NCBI GenBank assembly: GCA_964614185.1
Contig: CAZTKJ010000013.1
Location: forward strand, 1 to 63,260
DNA length: 63,260 nt
Direction: 5' to 3'
Origin: Suilimivivens sp964614185
Lineage (GTDB): Bacteria > Bacillota > Clostridia > Lachnospirales > Lachnospiraceae
The notes beneath the pieces are model-generated. The model was given only the letters and a program-made list of their open reading frames with translations, had not been told where the DNA came from and made no database searches. The translations under genes and the position numbers were made by a program. Positions 44,422 through 53,406 of this stretch are shown here, one piece after another (the stretch's first letter is position 1; every line of letters starts with the position of its first letter).

Positions 44422-45323
44422 TGAGCGACCAGTATAAGTCAGGATTTGTAACACTGATAGGAAGACCCAATGTGGGTAAATCAACCTTAATGAATTGTCT
44501 GATCGGGCAGAAGATAGCAATTACTTCCGATAAGCCCCAGACTACCAGAAACAGAATACAGACAGTATATACTTCGGAAGAAGGGCAGATCATATTTGTA
44601 GATACGCCGGGAATACATAAATCAAAAAATAAACTTGGGGATTATATGGTGAATGTGGCAGAGCGTACCTTAAAGGAAGTAGACGTGATTCTATGGCTGG
44701 TGGAGCCTTCCAATTTTATAGGCGCGGGAGAAAGGCACATTATAGAAAAACTTTCTAAGGCGAATACACCGGTTATATTGGTAATCAATAAAATTGATAC
44801 GGTAAAAAAGGAAGAACTGTTTGGTTTTATTGACACTTACAGAAAAGAAATGGATTTTGATGAGATTGTACCGGTCTCCGCTTTGAAAAGAGATAATACC
44901 CAGGAACTGGTTAAGTGTATTATGAAATATCTGCCCTTTGGACCGGCTTTTTACGAGGAAGATGCTATCACGGATCAACCGAAGCGTCAGATTGTTGCCG
45001 AAATGATCCGTGAAAAGGCTCTCTGGAGTCTGAATGAAGAAATTCCTCATGGAATTGCCGTTACCATTGAAAAGATGAACCGAAAAAAAAATATCACAAA
45101 TATTGAAGCTACGATTATTTGTGAAAAAGATTCCCATAAAGGAATTATTATCGGTAAACAGGGAAATATGTTAAAGAAGATTGGCTCAAGCGCCAGAAGG
45201 GATATTGAAAATCTGTTGGAAAATAAGGTTAATCTGCAGCTTTGGGTCAAAGTAAAAAAGGATTGGCGAGACAGCGATTTTCTCCTTAAAAATTTCGGTT
45301 ATAACCAAAAGGATTACGAATAG
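44418..45323 (+). CDS. era: Era GTPase
   Basis: The 301-residue GTPase helps mature 16S rRNA and assemble the 30S subunit. Motifs: GRPNVGKST (G1), TTRNRIQT (switch I), DTPGIH (G3), NKID (G4), VSAL (G5). A C-terminal KH domain with GIIIGKQGNMLKKIG binds the 3' end of 16S rRNA. Two tandem ATGs at 44418 and 44421 are possible starts. It overlaps the lipoprotein gene by 4 bases and begins the conserved era-yqzL-recO order. Confidence 0.95.
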   Translation: MMSDQYKSGFVTLIGRPNVGKSTLMNCLIGQKIAITSDKPQTTRNRIQTVYTSEEGQIIFVDTPGIHKSKNKLGDYMVNVAERTLKEVDVILWLVEPSNFIGAGERHIIEKLSKANTPVILVINKIDTVKKEELFGFIDTYRKEMDFDEIVPVSALKRDNTQELVKCIMKYLPFGPAFYEEDAITDQPKRQIVAEMIREKALWSLNEEIPHGIAVTIEKMNRKKNITNIEATIICEKDSHKGIIIGKQGNMLKKIGSSARRDIENLLENKVNLQLWVKVKKDWRDSDFLLKNFGYNQKDYE

Positions 45324-45355
45324 AAAAAAGAAAAAAGCACACCCTAATAGTATAC

Positions 45356-45382
45356 CTTATTAAGCCTGCATGACTTAATAAG
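45356..45382. repeat. Inverted repeat CTTATTAAG / CTTAATAAG
   Basis: Perfect 9-bp arms are separated by 9 bases in the 85-base gap between era and the YqzL-like gene. It has no T-run and little GC, so it fits a protein-binding dyad better than a terminator; no function is known. Confidence 0.4.
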
Positions 45383-45408
45383 TAATGTACATTGTCAGGG
45401 GGCACAAG

Positions 45409-45597
45409 ATGAAAGAAGAAATTTACTGGCAACAATTTTGCAGGACAGGGCGGGTGGATGATTATTTATCATACCTGAAGCAGAAACAGGACGATAAAGT
45501 AATATGCAGACCGGAAAAAGAGGGAGAACAGTCAGGTGCAGAATCCATGCAGCGTTACAGGAATAATATTGAAGGCGGAACCTTTCGGGGAATATGA
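45409..45597 (+). CDS. yqzL: YqzL-like small protein
   Basis: This 62-residue protein starts MKEEIYWQQFCRTGRVDDYLSYL, which matches the short YqzL family (W..F..TG.id.YL) found between era and recO in Bacillus and Clostridia. The function is unknown. AGGGGG lies 6 bases before the ATG at 45409; a longer frame to 45385 has no ribosome site. The last 62 bases overlap the start of recO in another frame, so recO translation is probably coupled to it. The C-terminal 30 residues are hydrophilic and look poorly conserved. Confidence 0.75.
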   Translation: MKEEIYWQQFCRTGRVDDYLSYLKQKQDDKVICRPEKEGEQSGAESMQRYRNNIEGGTFRGI

Positions 45598-46189
45598 CCG
45601 AAGGGTAGTAATACTCACAAGGGAGAGGGGAAAGATAGCAGCTTTTGCAAAAGGGGCAAGAAAACAGGGAAGCAGGCTGTTAGCATCTACCAATCCCTTT
45701 TGCTTTGGAGAATTTAAGCTGTATGAGGGAAGGACCTCTTACAGCATATCCGAAGCAATGATCAGCAACTATTTTGAACAGTTTCGGGAAGATTTTGAAA
45801 AAGCCTGTTATGGCATGTACTTTCTCGAGGTGATGGATTATTATACCAGAGAGAACAATGATGAAAAGAACATGCTCAAGCTCTTATATCAGTCACTGCG
45901 GGCGCTCTGCCATGAAGGACTTAACAACCGGCTGGTACGATACATATTTGAAATCAAAGCATTAGCCCTTAACGGAGAGTATCCGGGACTTCCGGAAAAG
46001 AAGAAATATCAGGAATCCACGATTTATACTCTTTCCTATATTGTGAATACTTCTGTAGAAAAGCTCTATACTTTTATTGTTACTGACAGTGTGCTGACGG
46101 AACTACAGGAGATCGCGGATGATTTCAGAAAACGCTTTATTGACAGGAATTTTAAGAGCCTTGAAATATTGAATGAAATTCCATGTTGA
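45536..46189 (+). CDS. recO: RecO DNA repair protein, short form
   Basis: The 217-residue protein has the RecO N-terminal OB fold (VTGIILKAEPFGEYDRRVVILTRERGKIAAFAKGARKQGSRL) and helical C-terminal domain. RecO anneals single strands and loads RecA with RecR/RecF. Usual length is about 240-260; the four-cysteine zinc motif of the C-terminal domain is missing (EYPGLPEKKKYQESTIYTLSYI stands there). It starts with GTG behind GGGAG and overlaps the YqzL gene by 62 bases. The fold and gene order make the call firm despite the short form. Confidence 0.88.
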   Translation: MQNPCSVTGIILKAEPFGEYDRRVVILTRERGKIAAFAKGARKQGSRLLASTNPFCFGEFKLYEGRTSYSISEAMISNYFEQFREDFEKACYGMYFLEVMDYYTRENNDEKNMLKLLYQSLRALCHEGLNNRLVRYIFEIKALALNGEYPGLPEKKKYQESTIYTLSYIVNTSVEKLYTFIVTDSVLTELQEIADDFRKRFIDRNFKSLEILNEIPC

Positions 46190-46214
46190 AAAACGAAAAT
46201 AAGTCATATATAAT
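46186..46214 (+). promoter_or_regulatory. Sigma-A promoter
   Basis: TTGAAA at 46186-46191 overlaps the recO stop, and TATAAT lies at 46209-46214 with 17-base spacing. It would serve the lipoprotein gene at 46262 and perhaps glyQS. Confidence 0.7.
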
Positions 46215-46261
46215 TGTATGAGTATTATCAGAATTAAAGGATAGGAAAAGCAGGAATCACG

Positions 46262-46885
46262 ATGGTTTTAAACAGATATTTTTCGTACAAATTATGGTTT
46301 ACGAAAGCGGTGGCATTGTTAATGGCAGCAGGAATCCTGCTGCTTACCTCATGCAACATGAAAGAGGAAGAAAGTGCAGTTTCCATTTTAAAGGATGGAA
46401 CCATTGATGCCCGGATAGTAGACAGCTTTGAAAAATCCTACTATAACCAGGAGGAATTACAGCAGAAAATACTGACGGAGGCAGCCGGCTACAACCGCCG
46501 TGTGGGAGAGGACGCCATTTCTGTTGAAAAAGTAGCAGTAGAGGATGGAATGGTAAAGGTAAAAATGACTTATGCCAGGGCATCTGATTATGCGGATTTT
46601 AATAATGGTGTTTTTTTTGTAGGTTCTATAGAAGAAGCCAGGGAAGCAGGATATGATCTGAATAAAGTATTAGTGTCTGTAAAGGACAGTCTTGTAGCAG
46701 TAGGCATGTCAGATATCCTTGCAATGACAGATGTGCAGATATTGATTACGGATATGAAAGAACCTGTTCATTTAAACGGGAAAGCAGCTTATATCAGCAG
46801 TAATGTATCTGTTGATGAAAAGTTAAAATCAGTTATTTTTAATGAAGAATCCGAAGAAATGTCATATGTGATCTTTGCCAATTAA
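46262..46885 (+). CDS. Putative lipoprotein of unknown function
   Basis: The 207-residue protein has a signal with lipobox LLLTSCN (Cys about 31), so it is likely a lipoprotein on the outer face of the membrane. The mature part mixes charged helices and strands (IDARIVDSFEKSYYNQEELQ, VRVKM-like strands, GVFFVGSIEEAREAGYDL). It has no catalytic motif or family that I can name. It has its own promoter and lies 51 bases before the GlyRS gene, so a shared transcript is possible. Confidence 0.65.
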   Translation: MVLNRYFSYKLWFTKAVALLMAAGILLLTSCNMKEEESAVSILKDGTIDARIVDSFEKSYYNQEELQQKILTEAAGYNRRVGEDAISVEKVAVEDGMVKVKMTYARASDYADFNNGVFFVGSIEEAREAGYDLNKVLVSVKDSLVAVGMSDILAMTDVQILITDMKEPVHLNGKAAYISSNVSVDEKLKSVIFNEESEEMSYVIFAN

Positions 46886-46936
46886 ATATAGGATATTTAA
46901 TCATACAAAGTCAAAAGAATGAAAGGTATATGTATT

Positions 46937-48325
46937 ATGGAAAAAACAATGGAAAAAATCGTAGCATTAGCAAAGTCGAGAGGATTTGTATATCCAGGGT
47001 CTGAAATATATGGAGGACTGGCCAATACATGGGATTTTGGTAATCTTGGTGTGGAACTGAAAAACAATATTAAAAAGGCATGGTGGCAGAAGTTTGTGAT
47101 GGAAAGTCCTTACAATGTAGGTGTGGACTGTGCTATTTTGATGAATCCCCAGACATGGGTTGCCTCCGGGCATCTGGGAAGCTTTTCAGATCCCCTTATG
47201 GACTGCCGGGAATGTCATGAAAGATTCCGTGCGGACAAGATCATTGAAGATTATGTGGCTGAAAAGGGAATTACACTGGAATCTTCGGTGGATGGCTGGA
47301 GCCAGGAACAAATGAAGAATTTTATTGATGAAAATCAGATTCCTTGTCCTACCTGCGGTAAACATAATTTTACGGATATCCGTCAGTTCAATCTGATGTT
47401 CAAGACCTTCCAGGGAGTTACGGAGGATGCCAAGAATACAGTGTACTTAAGACCTGAGACCGCACAAGGTATTTTTGTTAACTTTAAGAATGTACAGAGA
47501 ACTTCCCGTAAGAAGATTCCGTTCGGCATCTGTCAGGTGGGTAAGTCCTTTAGAAATGAGATCACACCCGGTAATTTTATCTTCCGGGTAAGGGAATTTG
47601 AGCAGATGGAAATGGAATTTTTCTGTGAACCGGATACGGACCTGGAATGGTTTACATATTGGAAACAGTATTGTATTGACTTTTTAAAGAGCCTTGGCAT
47701 GAAGGAAGAGGAAATGCGGGTTCGTGACCATGATAAAGAGGAATTGTCCTTTTACTCTAAGGCCACTACGGATATTGAATTCCTGTTTCCTTTCGGATGG
47801 GGTGAGCTTTGGGGAATTGCGGACAGAACTGACTATGATCTGACTCAGCATCAGAATGTATCGGGACAGGATATGAGTTATTTTGATGATGAAAAACGTG
47901 AAAAATATATTCCTTATGTGATAGAACCTTCTTTGGGCGTAGAAAGACTGTTCCTTGCAGTGCTTTGCGGTGCTTATGATGAGGAGGAGATTGGAGAAGG
48001 CGATGTACGTACCGTACTGCATTTCCATCCGGCGCTGGCACCTGTAAAGATCGGAGTACTGCCTCTTTCCAAGAAGCTGAATGAGGGCGCTGAGAAGATA
48101 TTTACCCAGCTCTCTAAGAAATATAATTGTGAATTTGATGACAGAGGCAATATCGGTAAGAGATACCGCCGTCAGGATGAGATCGGAACGCCTTTCTGTG
48201 TGACTTATGATTTTGATTCTGAGACTGATAACTGCGTAACGGTAAGATTCCGTGATTCCATGGAGCAGGAGCGTATTGCAATTGCAGATCTGGATGCTTA
48301 CTTTGCAGAGAAGCTTGCTTTTTAA
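46937..48325 (+). CDS. glyQS: Glycyl-tRNA synthetase, alpha2 type
   Basis: The 462-residue class II synthetase charges tRNA-Gly. It has the single-chain (dimeric) GlyRS pattern: KIVALAKSRGFVYPGSEIYGGLANTWDFG, motif 2 (QVGKSFRNEITPGNFIFRVREFEQMEME), and motif 3 (EPSLGVERLFLAVL), followed by an anticodon-binding domain from about 365 (VKIGVLPLSKK). Cys pairs in CRECH and CPTCG suggest a zinc-binding insertion. ATG 46937 is preferred over 46919 because AAAGG lies 10 bases before it. No T-box leader is visible in the short upstream gap. Confidence 0.93.
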   Translation: MEKTMEKIVALAKSRGFVYPGSEIYGGLANTWDFGNLGVELKNNIKKAWWQKFVMESPYNVGVDCAILMNPQTWVASGHLGSFSDPLMDCRECHERFRADKIIEDYVAEKGITLESSVDGWSQEQMKNFIDENQIPCPTCGKHNFTDIRQFNLMFKTFQGVTEDAKNTVYLRPETAQGIFVNFKNVQRTSRKKIPFGICQVGKSFRNEITPGNFIFRVREFEQMEMEFFCEPDTDLEWFTYWKQYCIDFLKSLGMKEEEMRVRDHDKEELSFYSKATTDIEFLFPFGWGELWGIADRTDYDLTQHQNVSGQDMSYFDDEKREKYIPYVIEPSLGVERLFLAVLCGAYDEEEIGEGDVRTVLHFHPALAPVKIGVLPLSKKLNEGAEKIFTQLSKKYNCEFDDRGNIGKRYRRQDEIGTPFCVTYDFDSETDNCVTVRFRDSMEQERIAIADLDAYFAEKLAF

Positions 48326-48365
48326 GTGGCATTATGCTGATGAGGAAGAATGAGGAGAGGAAAAT

Positions 48366-51035
48366 ATGAGACAATTCACTTCAGATGAACTGAGAAAAAC
48401 ATGGAAGCAATTTTATATAGAGCGTGGACATGTAGATGTAGGAGCAGTTTCACTTGTATCTGACGGTTCTACGGGGGTTCTCTTTAATGTAGCCGGAATG
48501 CAGCCGCTGATGCCTTATTTGCTGGGACAGAAGCATCCTCTGGGAACGAGGCTGTGTAACGTGCAGGGATGTGTCCGCACCAATGATATCGATTCTGTAG
48601 GTGATAAGAGTCATGTGACTTTTTTTGAAATGATGGGAAGCTGGAGCCTTGGTGATTATTTCAAAGAAGAGCGCTGCAAGTGGAGTTTTGAACTCTTAAC
48701 GCAGGTATTTGGTTTTGATGCAGATCATCTTGCTGCAACAGTATTTGCAGGGGATGAAAATGCGCCCAGAGATGAGGAAGGCGCGCAGTATCGTATTGCC
48801 TCCGGATTTAAGAAGGAAAATATTTATTATCTGCCGGCAGAAGATAACTGGTGGGGCTTGGAATATGGTCCCTGCGGTCCTGACAGCGAGATGTTTTATG
48901 TGGCTGACAGACCGGATTGCGGACCGGACTGCGGACCGGACTGCGGACCGGGATGCCACTGCGGAAAATATACCGAATTAGGAAATGATGTTTTCATGCA
49001 GTATGAAAAGCATCATGATGGCACTCTCACTCCTTTAAAACAGAAAAATGTAGATACCGGATGGGGATTGGAGCGTATTCTGGCATTTTTAAACGGAACC
49101 AGAGACGTTTATCAAATCGATCTGTTTTCCCCTGTGATTGCCTATATTGAGAAGGTTTCAGGAACGAAATATGAACAGGATGAGAATTTAACAAGGTCTA
49201 TGAGAATCCTGGCAGACCATATCCGTACCAGCGTGATGCTGATCGGAGATGAAGCAAAGCTTTTGCCCTCCAATGTAGGTGCAGGATATGTGCTGCGTCG
49301 TCTGATCCGGCGAGCTGTAAGACATGGACGGGTGCTGAACCTGAATGCTGAAAATATTATAAAAATAGCAGAAATTTACATTGATGATATTTATGCGGAA
49401 AGCTATCCTCTTTTGAAAGAGAACAAAGAGTTTGTGATCACAGAGCTTAAGAAAGAAATTAATCGTTTTGAGAGCACTGTGGAAAACGGCATAAAAGAAT
49501 TCCGTAAGATTCTGGATATGAAGAAAAAAGCCGGTTTAAGTGAAATTGACGGTAAATCTGCATTTTACTTATATGATACCTTTGGCTTCCCTATCGAACT
49601 GACTGTGGAAATGGCACAGGAAGAAGGACTTAAGGTGGATGAAGAAGGATTTGCACAGGCTATGGAGGAGCAGAAACAAAAGGCAAAGGATAATCAGAAT
49701 TTTCAAGCAAAGCTTTCTGTAGAAGATGCGGGACTTTATGATAGTCTGGCTGCTTCTGTGATCAGTGAATTTGTGGGTTATGATGCATTAACGGCCCAGA
49801 GTGACATTGCAGCTATGAATACCGGCAGAGAATGGAAGGATTTGCTAAGCGAAGGAGAAGAAGGAACTATCATTACCTATAAAACGCCTTTTTATGCAAC
49901 TATGGGCGGTCAATGTGCGGATACCGGAATCATTACCTGCGGTGAGAGTGAATTTCAGGTGGAAGATACTGTTAAACTCCCCGGCGACAGGATCGGGCAT
50001 GTGGGTAAAGTCGTAAAGGGAGTACTTAAAACAGGGGATATGGCAACCTTACAGGTAAATGAAGCAAACCGCAATGATACCTGTAAAAACCACAGTGCCA
50101 CCCACCTTCTTCAAGGAGCACTCCGTGCGGTTCTCGGAACCCATGTGGAGCAGGCAGGTTCCTTTGTAAACGGAGACAGGCTTCGGTTTGACTTTAGGCA
50201 TTTTTCTGCAATGACGAAGGAAGAGCTGGAAAAAACAGAACAGATTGTAAATGAGCAGATTGCACTGGGACTGTCGGTGGTGACACAGGTTATGTCCATT
50301 GAAGAAGCCAAAAAGACAGGGGCAATGGCTTTGTTTGGAGAAAAATACGGAGAAGAAGTCCGTGTAGTAAAAATGGGTGATTTCTCGACGGAACTTTGTG
50401 GCGGTACTCATGTAGGAAATACCGCTGAAGTAAGATTATTCAAGATCGTATCTGAAAGCGGCGTTGCGGCAGGAGTAAGAAGAATTGAAGCCCTGACCGG
50501 AAACGGTGTATTGAAGTATTATGCTGACATGGAAACAAGGCTTCAGGAAGCGGCAGAGATCGTTAAGACTGCTCCGACAGAGCTTACATCGAAGCTTACC
50601 CATCTGATGGCGGAATTAAAGGTTTTGCAGAGTGAAAATGAATCTCTAAAGAGTAAAGCTGCCAAAGATGCCTTAGGAGATGTAATGGGTCAGGTGGCAG
50701 AGATAAAGGGTGTGAAGCTTCTTGCCACAAAGGTATCTGGTGTGGATATGAACGGCCTTAGAGATTTAGGTGACCAGCTTAAAGCTAAATTAGAGGAGGG
50801 CGTGATCGTACTGATCTCGGATAAGGACGGCAAGGTTAACATGGTGGCTATGGCAACTGATGAAGCCCAGAAGAAAGGTGCCCATGCAGGTAATCTGATC
50901 AAGGGAATTGCAGCGCTTGTTGGAGGCGGCGGAGGCGGACGGCCCGGCATGGCACAGGCAGGAGGTAAAAATCCCGCAGGGATTGATGCAGCCATAGCAG
51001 AAAGTGCAAAAGTCCTGGAAAATCAGATTCAATAG
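48366..51035 (+). CDS. alaS: Alanyl-tRNA synthetase
   Basis: The 889-residue protein has the full AlaRS order: catalytic domain (TSDELRKTWKQFYIERGH, GPCGPDSEMF), tRNA-binding helices, the editing domain with HSATHLL and CGGTHVG that removes mischarged Ser/Gly, a coiled coil and the C-Ala domain ending in a Gly-rich GGGGGGRPGMAQAGGKNP. Residues about 183-200 hold a cysteine-rich insertion made of three copies of PDCG encoded by a 12-base tandem repeat. AGGAGAGG precedes the ATG. Confidence 0.96.
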   Translation: MRQFTSDELRKTWKQFYIERGHVDVGAVSLVSDGSTGVLFNVAGMQPLMPYLLGQKHPLGTRLCNVQGCVRTNDIDSVGDKSHVTFFEMMGSWSLGDYFKEERCKWSFELLTQVFGFDADHLAATVFAGDENAPRDEEGAQYRIASGFKKENIYYLPAEDNWWGLEYGPCGPDSEMFYVADRPDCGPDCGPDCGPGCHCGKYTELGNDVFMQYEKHHDGTLTPLKQKNVDTGWGLERILAFLNGTRDVYQIDLFSPVIAYIEKVSGTKYEQDENLTRSMRILADHIRTSVMLIGDEAKLLPSNVGAGYVLRRLIRRAVRHGRVLNLNAENIIKIAEIYIDDIYAESYPLLKENKEFVITELKKEINRFESTVENGIKEFRKILDMKKKAGLSEIDGKSAFYLYDTFGFPIELTVEMAQEEGLKVDEEGFAQAMEEQKQKAKDNQNFQAKLSVEDAGLYDSLAASVISEFVGYDALTAQSDIAAMNTGREWKDLLSEGEEGTIITYKTPFYATMGGQCADTGIITCGESEFQVEDTVKLPGDRIGHVGKVVKGVLKTGDMATLQVNEANRNDTCKNHSATHLLQGALRAVLGTHVEQAGSFVNGDRLRFDFRHFSAMTKEELEKTEQIVNEQIALGLSVVTQVMSIEEAKKTGAMALFGEKYGEEVRVVKMGDFSTELCGGTHVGNTAEVRLFKIVSESGVAAGVRRIEALTGNGVLKYYADMETRLQEAAEIVKTAPTELTSKLTHLMAELKVLQSENESLKSKAAKDALGDVMGQVAEIKGVKLLATKVSGVDMNGLRDLGDQLKAKLEEGVIVLISDKDGKVNMVAMATDEAQKKGAHAGNLIKGIAALVGGGGGGRPGMAQAGGKNPAGIDAAIAESAKVLENQIQ
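48911..48946 (+). repeat. 12-base tandem repeat inside alaS
   Basis: ACCGGAYTGCGG occurs three times in tandem (48911, 48923, 48935), then decays into ACCGGGATGCC. It encodes repeated P-D-C-G units and keeps the frame. Number changes by slippage would add or remove four residues. Confidence 0.85.
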
Positions 51036-51077
51036 AATAATAAAAAGCTAAATTATGCAAAAATAGTAAAAATTGGG

Positions 51078-51105
51078 TTGACTTGCATTGAAATTGTGGT
51101 ATAAT
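51078..51105 (+). promoter_or_regulatory. Sigma-A promoter of rpsU
   Basis: TTGACT at 51078-51083 and TATAAT at 51100-51105 with 16-base spacing and a TGG before the -10. Leader length is about 90 bases. Confidence 0.75.
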
Positions 51106-51203
51106 CAAATACGTGCATAGGCGTGAAGTATGCGTATTATGTGCGAATAAAAACCCAATCAGTCGTGTTGCTAGGAAGGGACTGAAGGGAGGTCAGGTGT
51201 AAG

Positions 51204-51380
51204 ATGTCAAACGTAATCGTTAAAGAGAACGAGACTTTAGATAGCGCTTTACGCCGTTTCAAAAGAAGCTGCGCAAAGGCTGGTATTCAGCAGGAAATTC
51301 GTAAGAGAGAACATTACGAAAAGCCAAGCGTAAGGCGTAAGAAAAAATCTGAAGCTGCAAGAAAACGTAAATACAACTAA
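51204..51380 (+). CDS. rpsU: 30S ribosomal protein S21
   Basis: This 58-residue, very basic protein reads MSNVIVKENETLDSALRRFK and continues with RSCAKAGIQQEIRKREHYEKPSVRRKKKSEAARKRKYN, an obvious S21. S21 binds the 30S platform near the anti-Shine-Dalgarno sequence. AAGGGAGG lies upstream of the ATG. It has its own promoter and is followed by a perfect hairpin, so it is transcribed mainly alone. Confidence 0.96.
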   Translation: MSNVIVKENETLDSALRRFKRSCAKAGIQQEIRKREHYEKPSVRRKKKSEAARKRKYN

Positions 51381-51392
51381 TTATAATGCCGT

Positions 51393-51424
51393 ATAAAGTT
51401 CCTGATAGTTGTCAGGAACTTTAT
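51393..51424 (+). terminator. Stem-loop after rpsU, probable terminator
   Basis: ATAAAGTTCCTGA and TCAGGAACTTTAT pair perfectly over 13 bp with a 6-base loop. The T-run after it is poor, so it may be a weak terminator or an mRNA-stabilising end. Confidence 0.6.
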
Positions 51425-51470
51425 TGCGTCATATATGATAAGTAAGGAATTATATGGAAGGCGGATTGCT

Positions 51471-52064
51471 ATGTGGACTAAAGAAATGTTTGGAACAGAT
51501 GTTTACCATCTGATTGCGGCATTTATTATTTACAGTATGTTAGGATGGCTGATAGAATCCATTTATATGTCATTTTGCAATAAAAAAATAACCAACAGAG
51601 GATTTGCAAGAGGTCCCTTTTGTCCGATTTACGGATTTGGCGGTGTAATAGGGTATCTGCTCTTAAATCCTTTAAACGGGCATTACATACAGCTGTATTT
51701 TATAGGCGCTTTATTAGCTACGGCTTTTGAATATCTTGTAGGGCGCCTGATGCTGAAATTTTTAGGTGAAGTATGGTGGGACTATAATGAAAAGCCATGT
51801 AACTTTCAGGGGATCATTTGTCTGGAGAGTACAGTGGCATGGGGATTTTATGCAATTATCATCATTGGGTTTTTGCACGGCAGGATCATTGGTTTTATAG
51901 ATCATTATGATTCCGCTCAGGTAGTGGGGATCTGCAAACTGGTATTAGTGATCGTTACTGTGGATTATGTGATACGGCTTTATAACCTTTTTAAAGAAAA
52001 TTTAACGGAGTATAAGGAAAAGATCATGGACAGGTATGAGTCTTTCAGGACCAGATGGTACTAG
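51471..52064 (+). CDS. CmpB-like putative ABC-transporter-type membrane protein
   Basis: The 197-residue protein has about five membrane helices. The N-terminus (YHLIAAFIIYSMLGWLIESIYMSFCNKKITNRGFARGPFCPIYGFGGV) and the later ATAFEYLVGRLMLKFLGEVWWDY are typical of PF06541 (ABC_trans_CmpB), common in Firmicutes. The name is historical; no partner ATPase is near and the function is unknown. The ATG at 51471 has GGAAGGCGG about 8 bases upstream; an earlier ATG at 51435 has no ribosome site. A terminator follows at 52087. Confidence 0.8.
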   Translation: MWTKEMFGTDVYHLIAAFIIYSMLGWLIESIYMSFCNKKITNRGFARGPFCPIYGFGGVIGYLLLNPLNGHYIQLYFIGALLATAFEYLVGRLMLKFLGEVWWDYNEKPCNFQGIICLESTVAWGFYAIIIIGFLHGRIIGFIDHYDSAQVVGICKLVLVIVTVDYVIRLYNLFKENLTEYKEKIMDRYESFRTRWY

Positions 52065-52086
52065 GGAAAGAAGAAGGATTTATGAT

Positions 52087-52127
52087 AAACAGGGAAAACA
52101 GATAAAATCTGATTTCCCTGTTTTTTT
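52087..52127 (+). terminator. Rho-independent terminator
   Basis: AAACAGGGAAA and TTTCCCTGTTT make an 11-bp stem, with an inner CAGAT/ATCTG pairing, followed by a T-run. Confidence 0.85.
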
Positions 52128-52194
52128 GTACTTGCATTATGAACGGAAAAAAAGCATATTCATGGTAATAGAATACATACAGGGAGAGTACACA

Positions 52195-53361
52195 GTGAAT
52201 AAAATTTTAAAATCCACCTTATGCTATATGATCAGTATATCTGTTTTTCTGATGAGCGCATTAACCGTAAAAGCAGCTCCCCAGGTGGAGGCTCCGTCTT
52301 ATATTTTGATTGAAGCCTCTACAGGAAAGGTTATTTGTGAAGAAAACGCTACAGAGAGAAGAAGTCCTGCCAGTATTACAAAAATCATGACTCTTTTATT
52401 GATTTTTGAACATCTGAATACCGGACGCATCAGCTTAAACAGCGAGATAGTAACCAGCGCTTATGCCAAATCTATGGGGGGTTCCCAGGTATTTTTGGAA
52501 GAGGGAGAAGTACAGACGCTGGATACCATTATTAAATGCATTGCAATTGCTTCCGGAAATGATGCCAGTGTGGCAGCAGCAGAATTTATTGCCGGAAGTG
52601 AAGAGGAATTTGTAAAAATGATGAATGAAAAAGCCGGCGAACTTGGCATGGAAGATACACATTTTGAGGATTGTTGCGGCCTTACGGATTCAGATGGTCA
52701 TTATACTACGGCAAAGGATGTTGCCATTATGTCCAGGGAATTGATCACCAAATACCCGGAGGTCCTGAATTATACCCAGATCTGGATGGAGGATATTACT
52801 CATGTAACGGCAAAGGGCAGCTCAGTATTTACTTTATCCAGCACCAATAAACTGCTGAAAATGTATGAGTGGACCACGGGACTGAAAACGGGTTCTACAA
52901 GTAAAGCGCTGTATTGTCTTTCCGCCACTGCCAGTAAGGACAATATTGATTTGATTGCAGTTGTAATGGGATCTCCCAACAATAAAGTAAGGTTTCAGGA
53001 TGCTATGGCGCTTTTAAATTACGGATATAGCGTCAGTGCTCTTTATGAGGACGCTAATGAAGATGTTCTGCCCTCCATACCTGTTAAGGGAGGAGTGGAA
53101 GATGCAGCTCCTCTTGTATATCAGGGACCTTTTAAATATCTGGACATAGATGGGCAGAACTTAAGCGCAATTGAGAAGACCATAAGCCTTCCGGCAGAAA
53201 TTACTGCCCCTGTAAACAGAGGGGATGCTGTTGGGGAAGCGGTATATCAGCTGGATGGGAAGCGGATTGGCAGTGTGTCCATTCTTTCGGATGTGACTAT
53301 AGAGAAAGCAGGATATAAAGATTATGTGTTCAAAGTAGGGAAACTGTTTTGTAGTTTTTAA
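52195..53361 (+). CDS. D-alanyl-D-alanine carboxypeptidase (PBP5-like)
   Basis: The 388-residue protein has a signal peptide (MNKILKSTLCYMISISVFLM, cleavage near AAP). The S11 peptidase domain follows with all three active-site motifs: SITK 60-63, SGN 120-122 and KTG 231-233. A PBP5-like C-terminal domain spans about 295-388. It trims the terminal D-Ala from peptidoglycan stem peptides at the outer face of the membrane. The GTG at 52195 is chosen because GGGAGA precedes it and it gives a proper signal peptide; longer versions run through the terminator upstream. No C-terminal amphipathic anchor is obvious. Confidence 0.88.
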   Translation: MNKILKSTLCYMISISVFLMSALTVKAAPQVEAPSYILIEASTGKVICEENATERRSPASITKIMTLLLIFEHLNTGRISLNSEIVTSAYAKSMGGSQVFLEEGEVQTLDTIIKCIAIASGNDASVAAAEFIAGSEEEFVKMMNEKAGELGMEDTHFEDCCGLTDSDGHYTTAKDVAIMSRELITKYPEVLNYTQIWMEDITHVTAKGSSVFTLSSTNKLLKMYEWTTGLKTGSTSKALYCLSATASKDNIDLIAVVMGSPNNKVRFQDAMALLNYGYSVSALYEDANEDVLPSIPVKGGVEDAAPLVYQGPFKYLDIDGQNLSAIEKTISLPAEITAPVNRGDAVGEAVYQLDGKRIGSVSILSDVTIEKAGYKDYVFKVGKLFCSF

Positions 53362-53406
53362 CAGATTGTGATAAGATATTCTCAGATGACAAGGAGAGGA
53401 AACAAC

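Noticed and set aside
48911..48946. CRISPR-like array
   Set aside because: The repeats are 12 bases, directly adjacent without spacers, and in frame inside alaS.
51106..51203. T-box or other leader riboswitch before rpsU
   Set aside because: The leader has no T-box core sequence or specifier stem, and no terminator/antiterminator pair.
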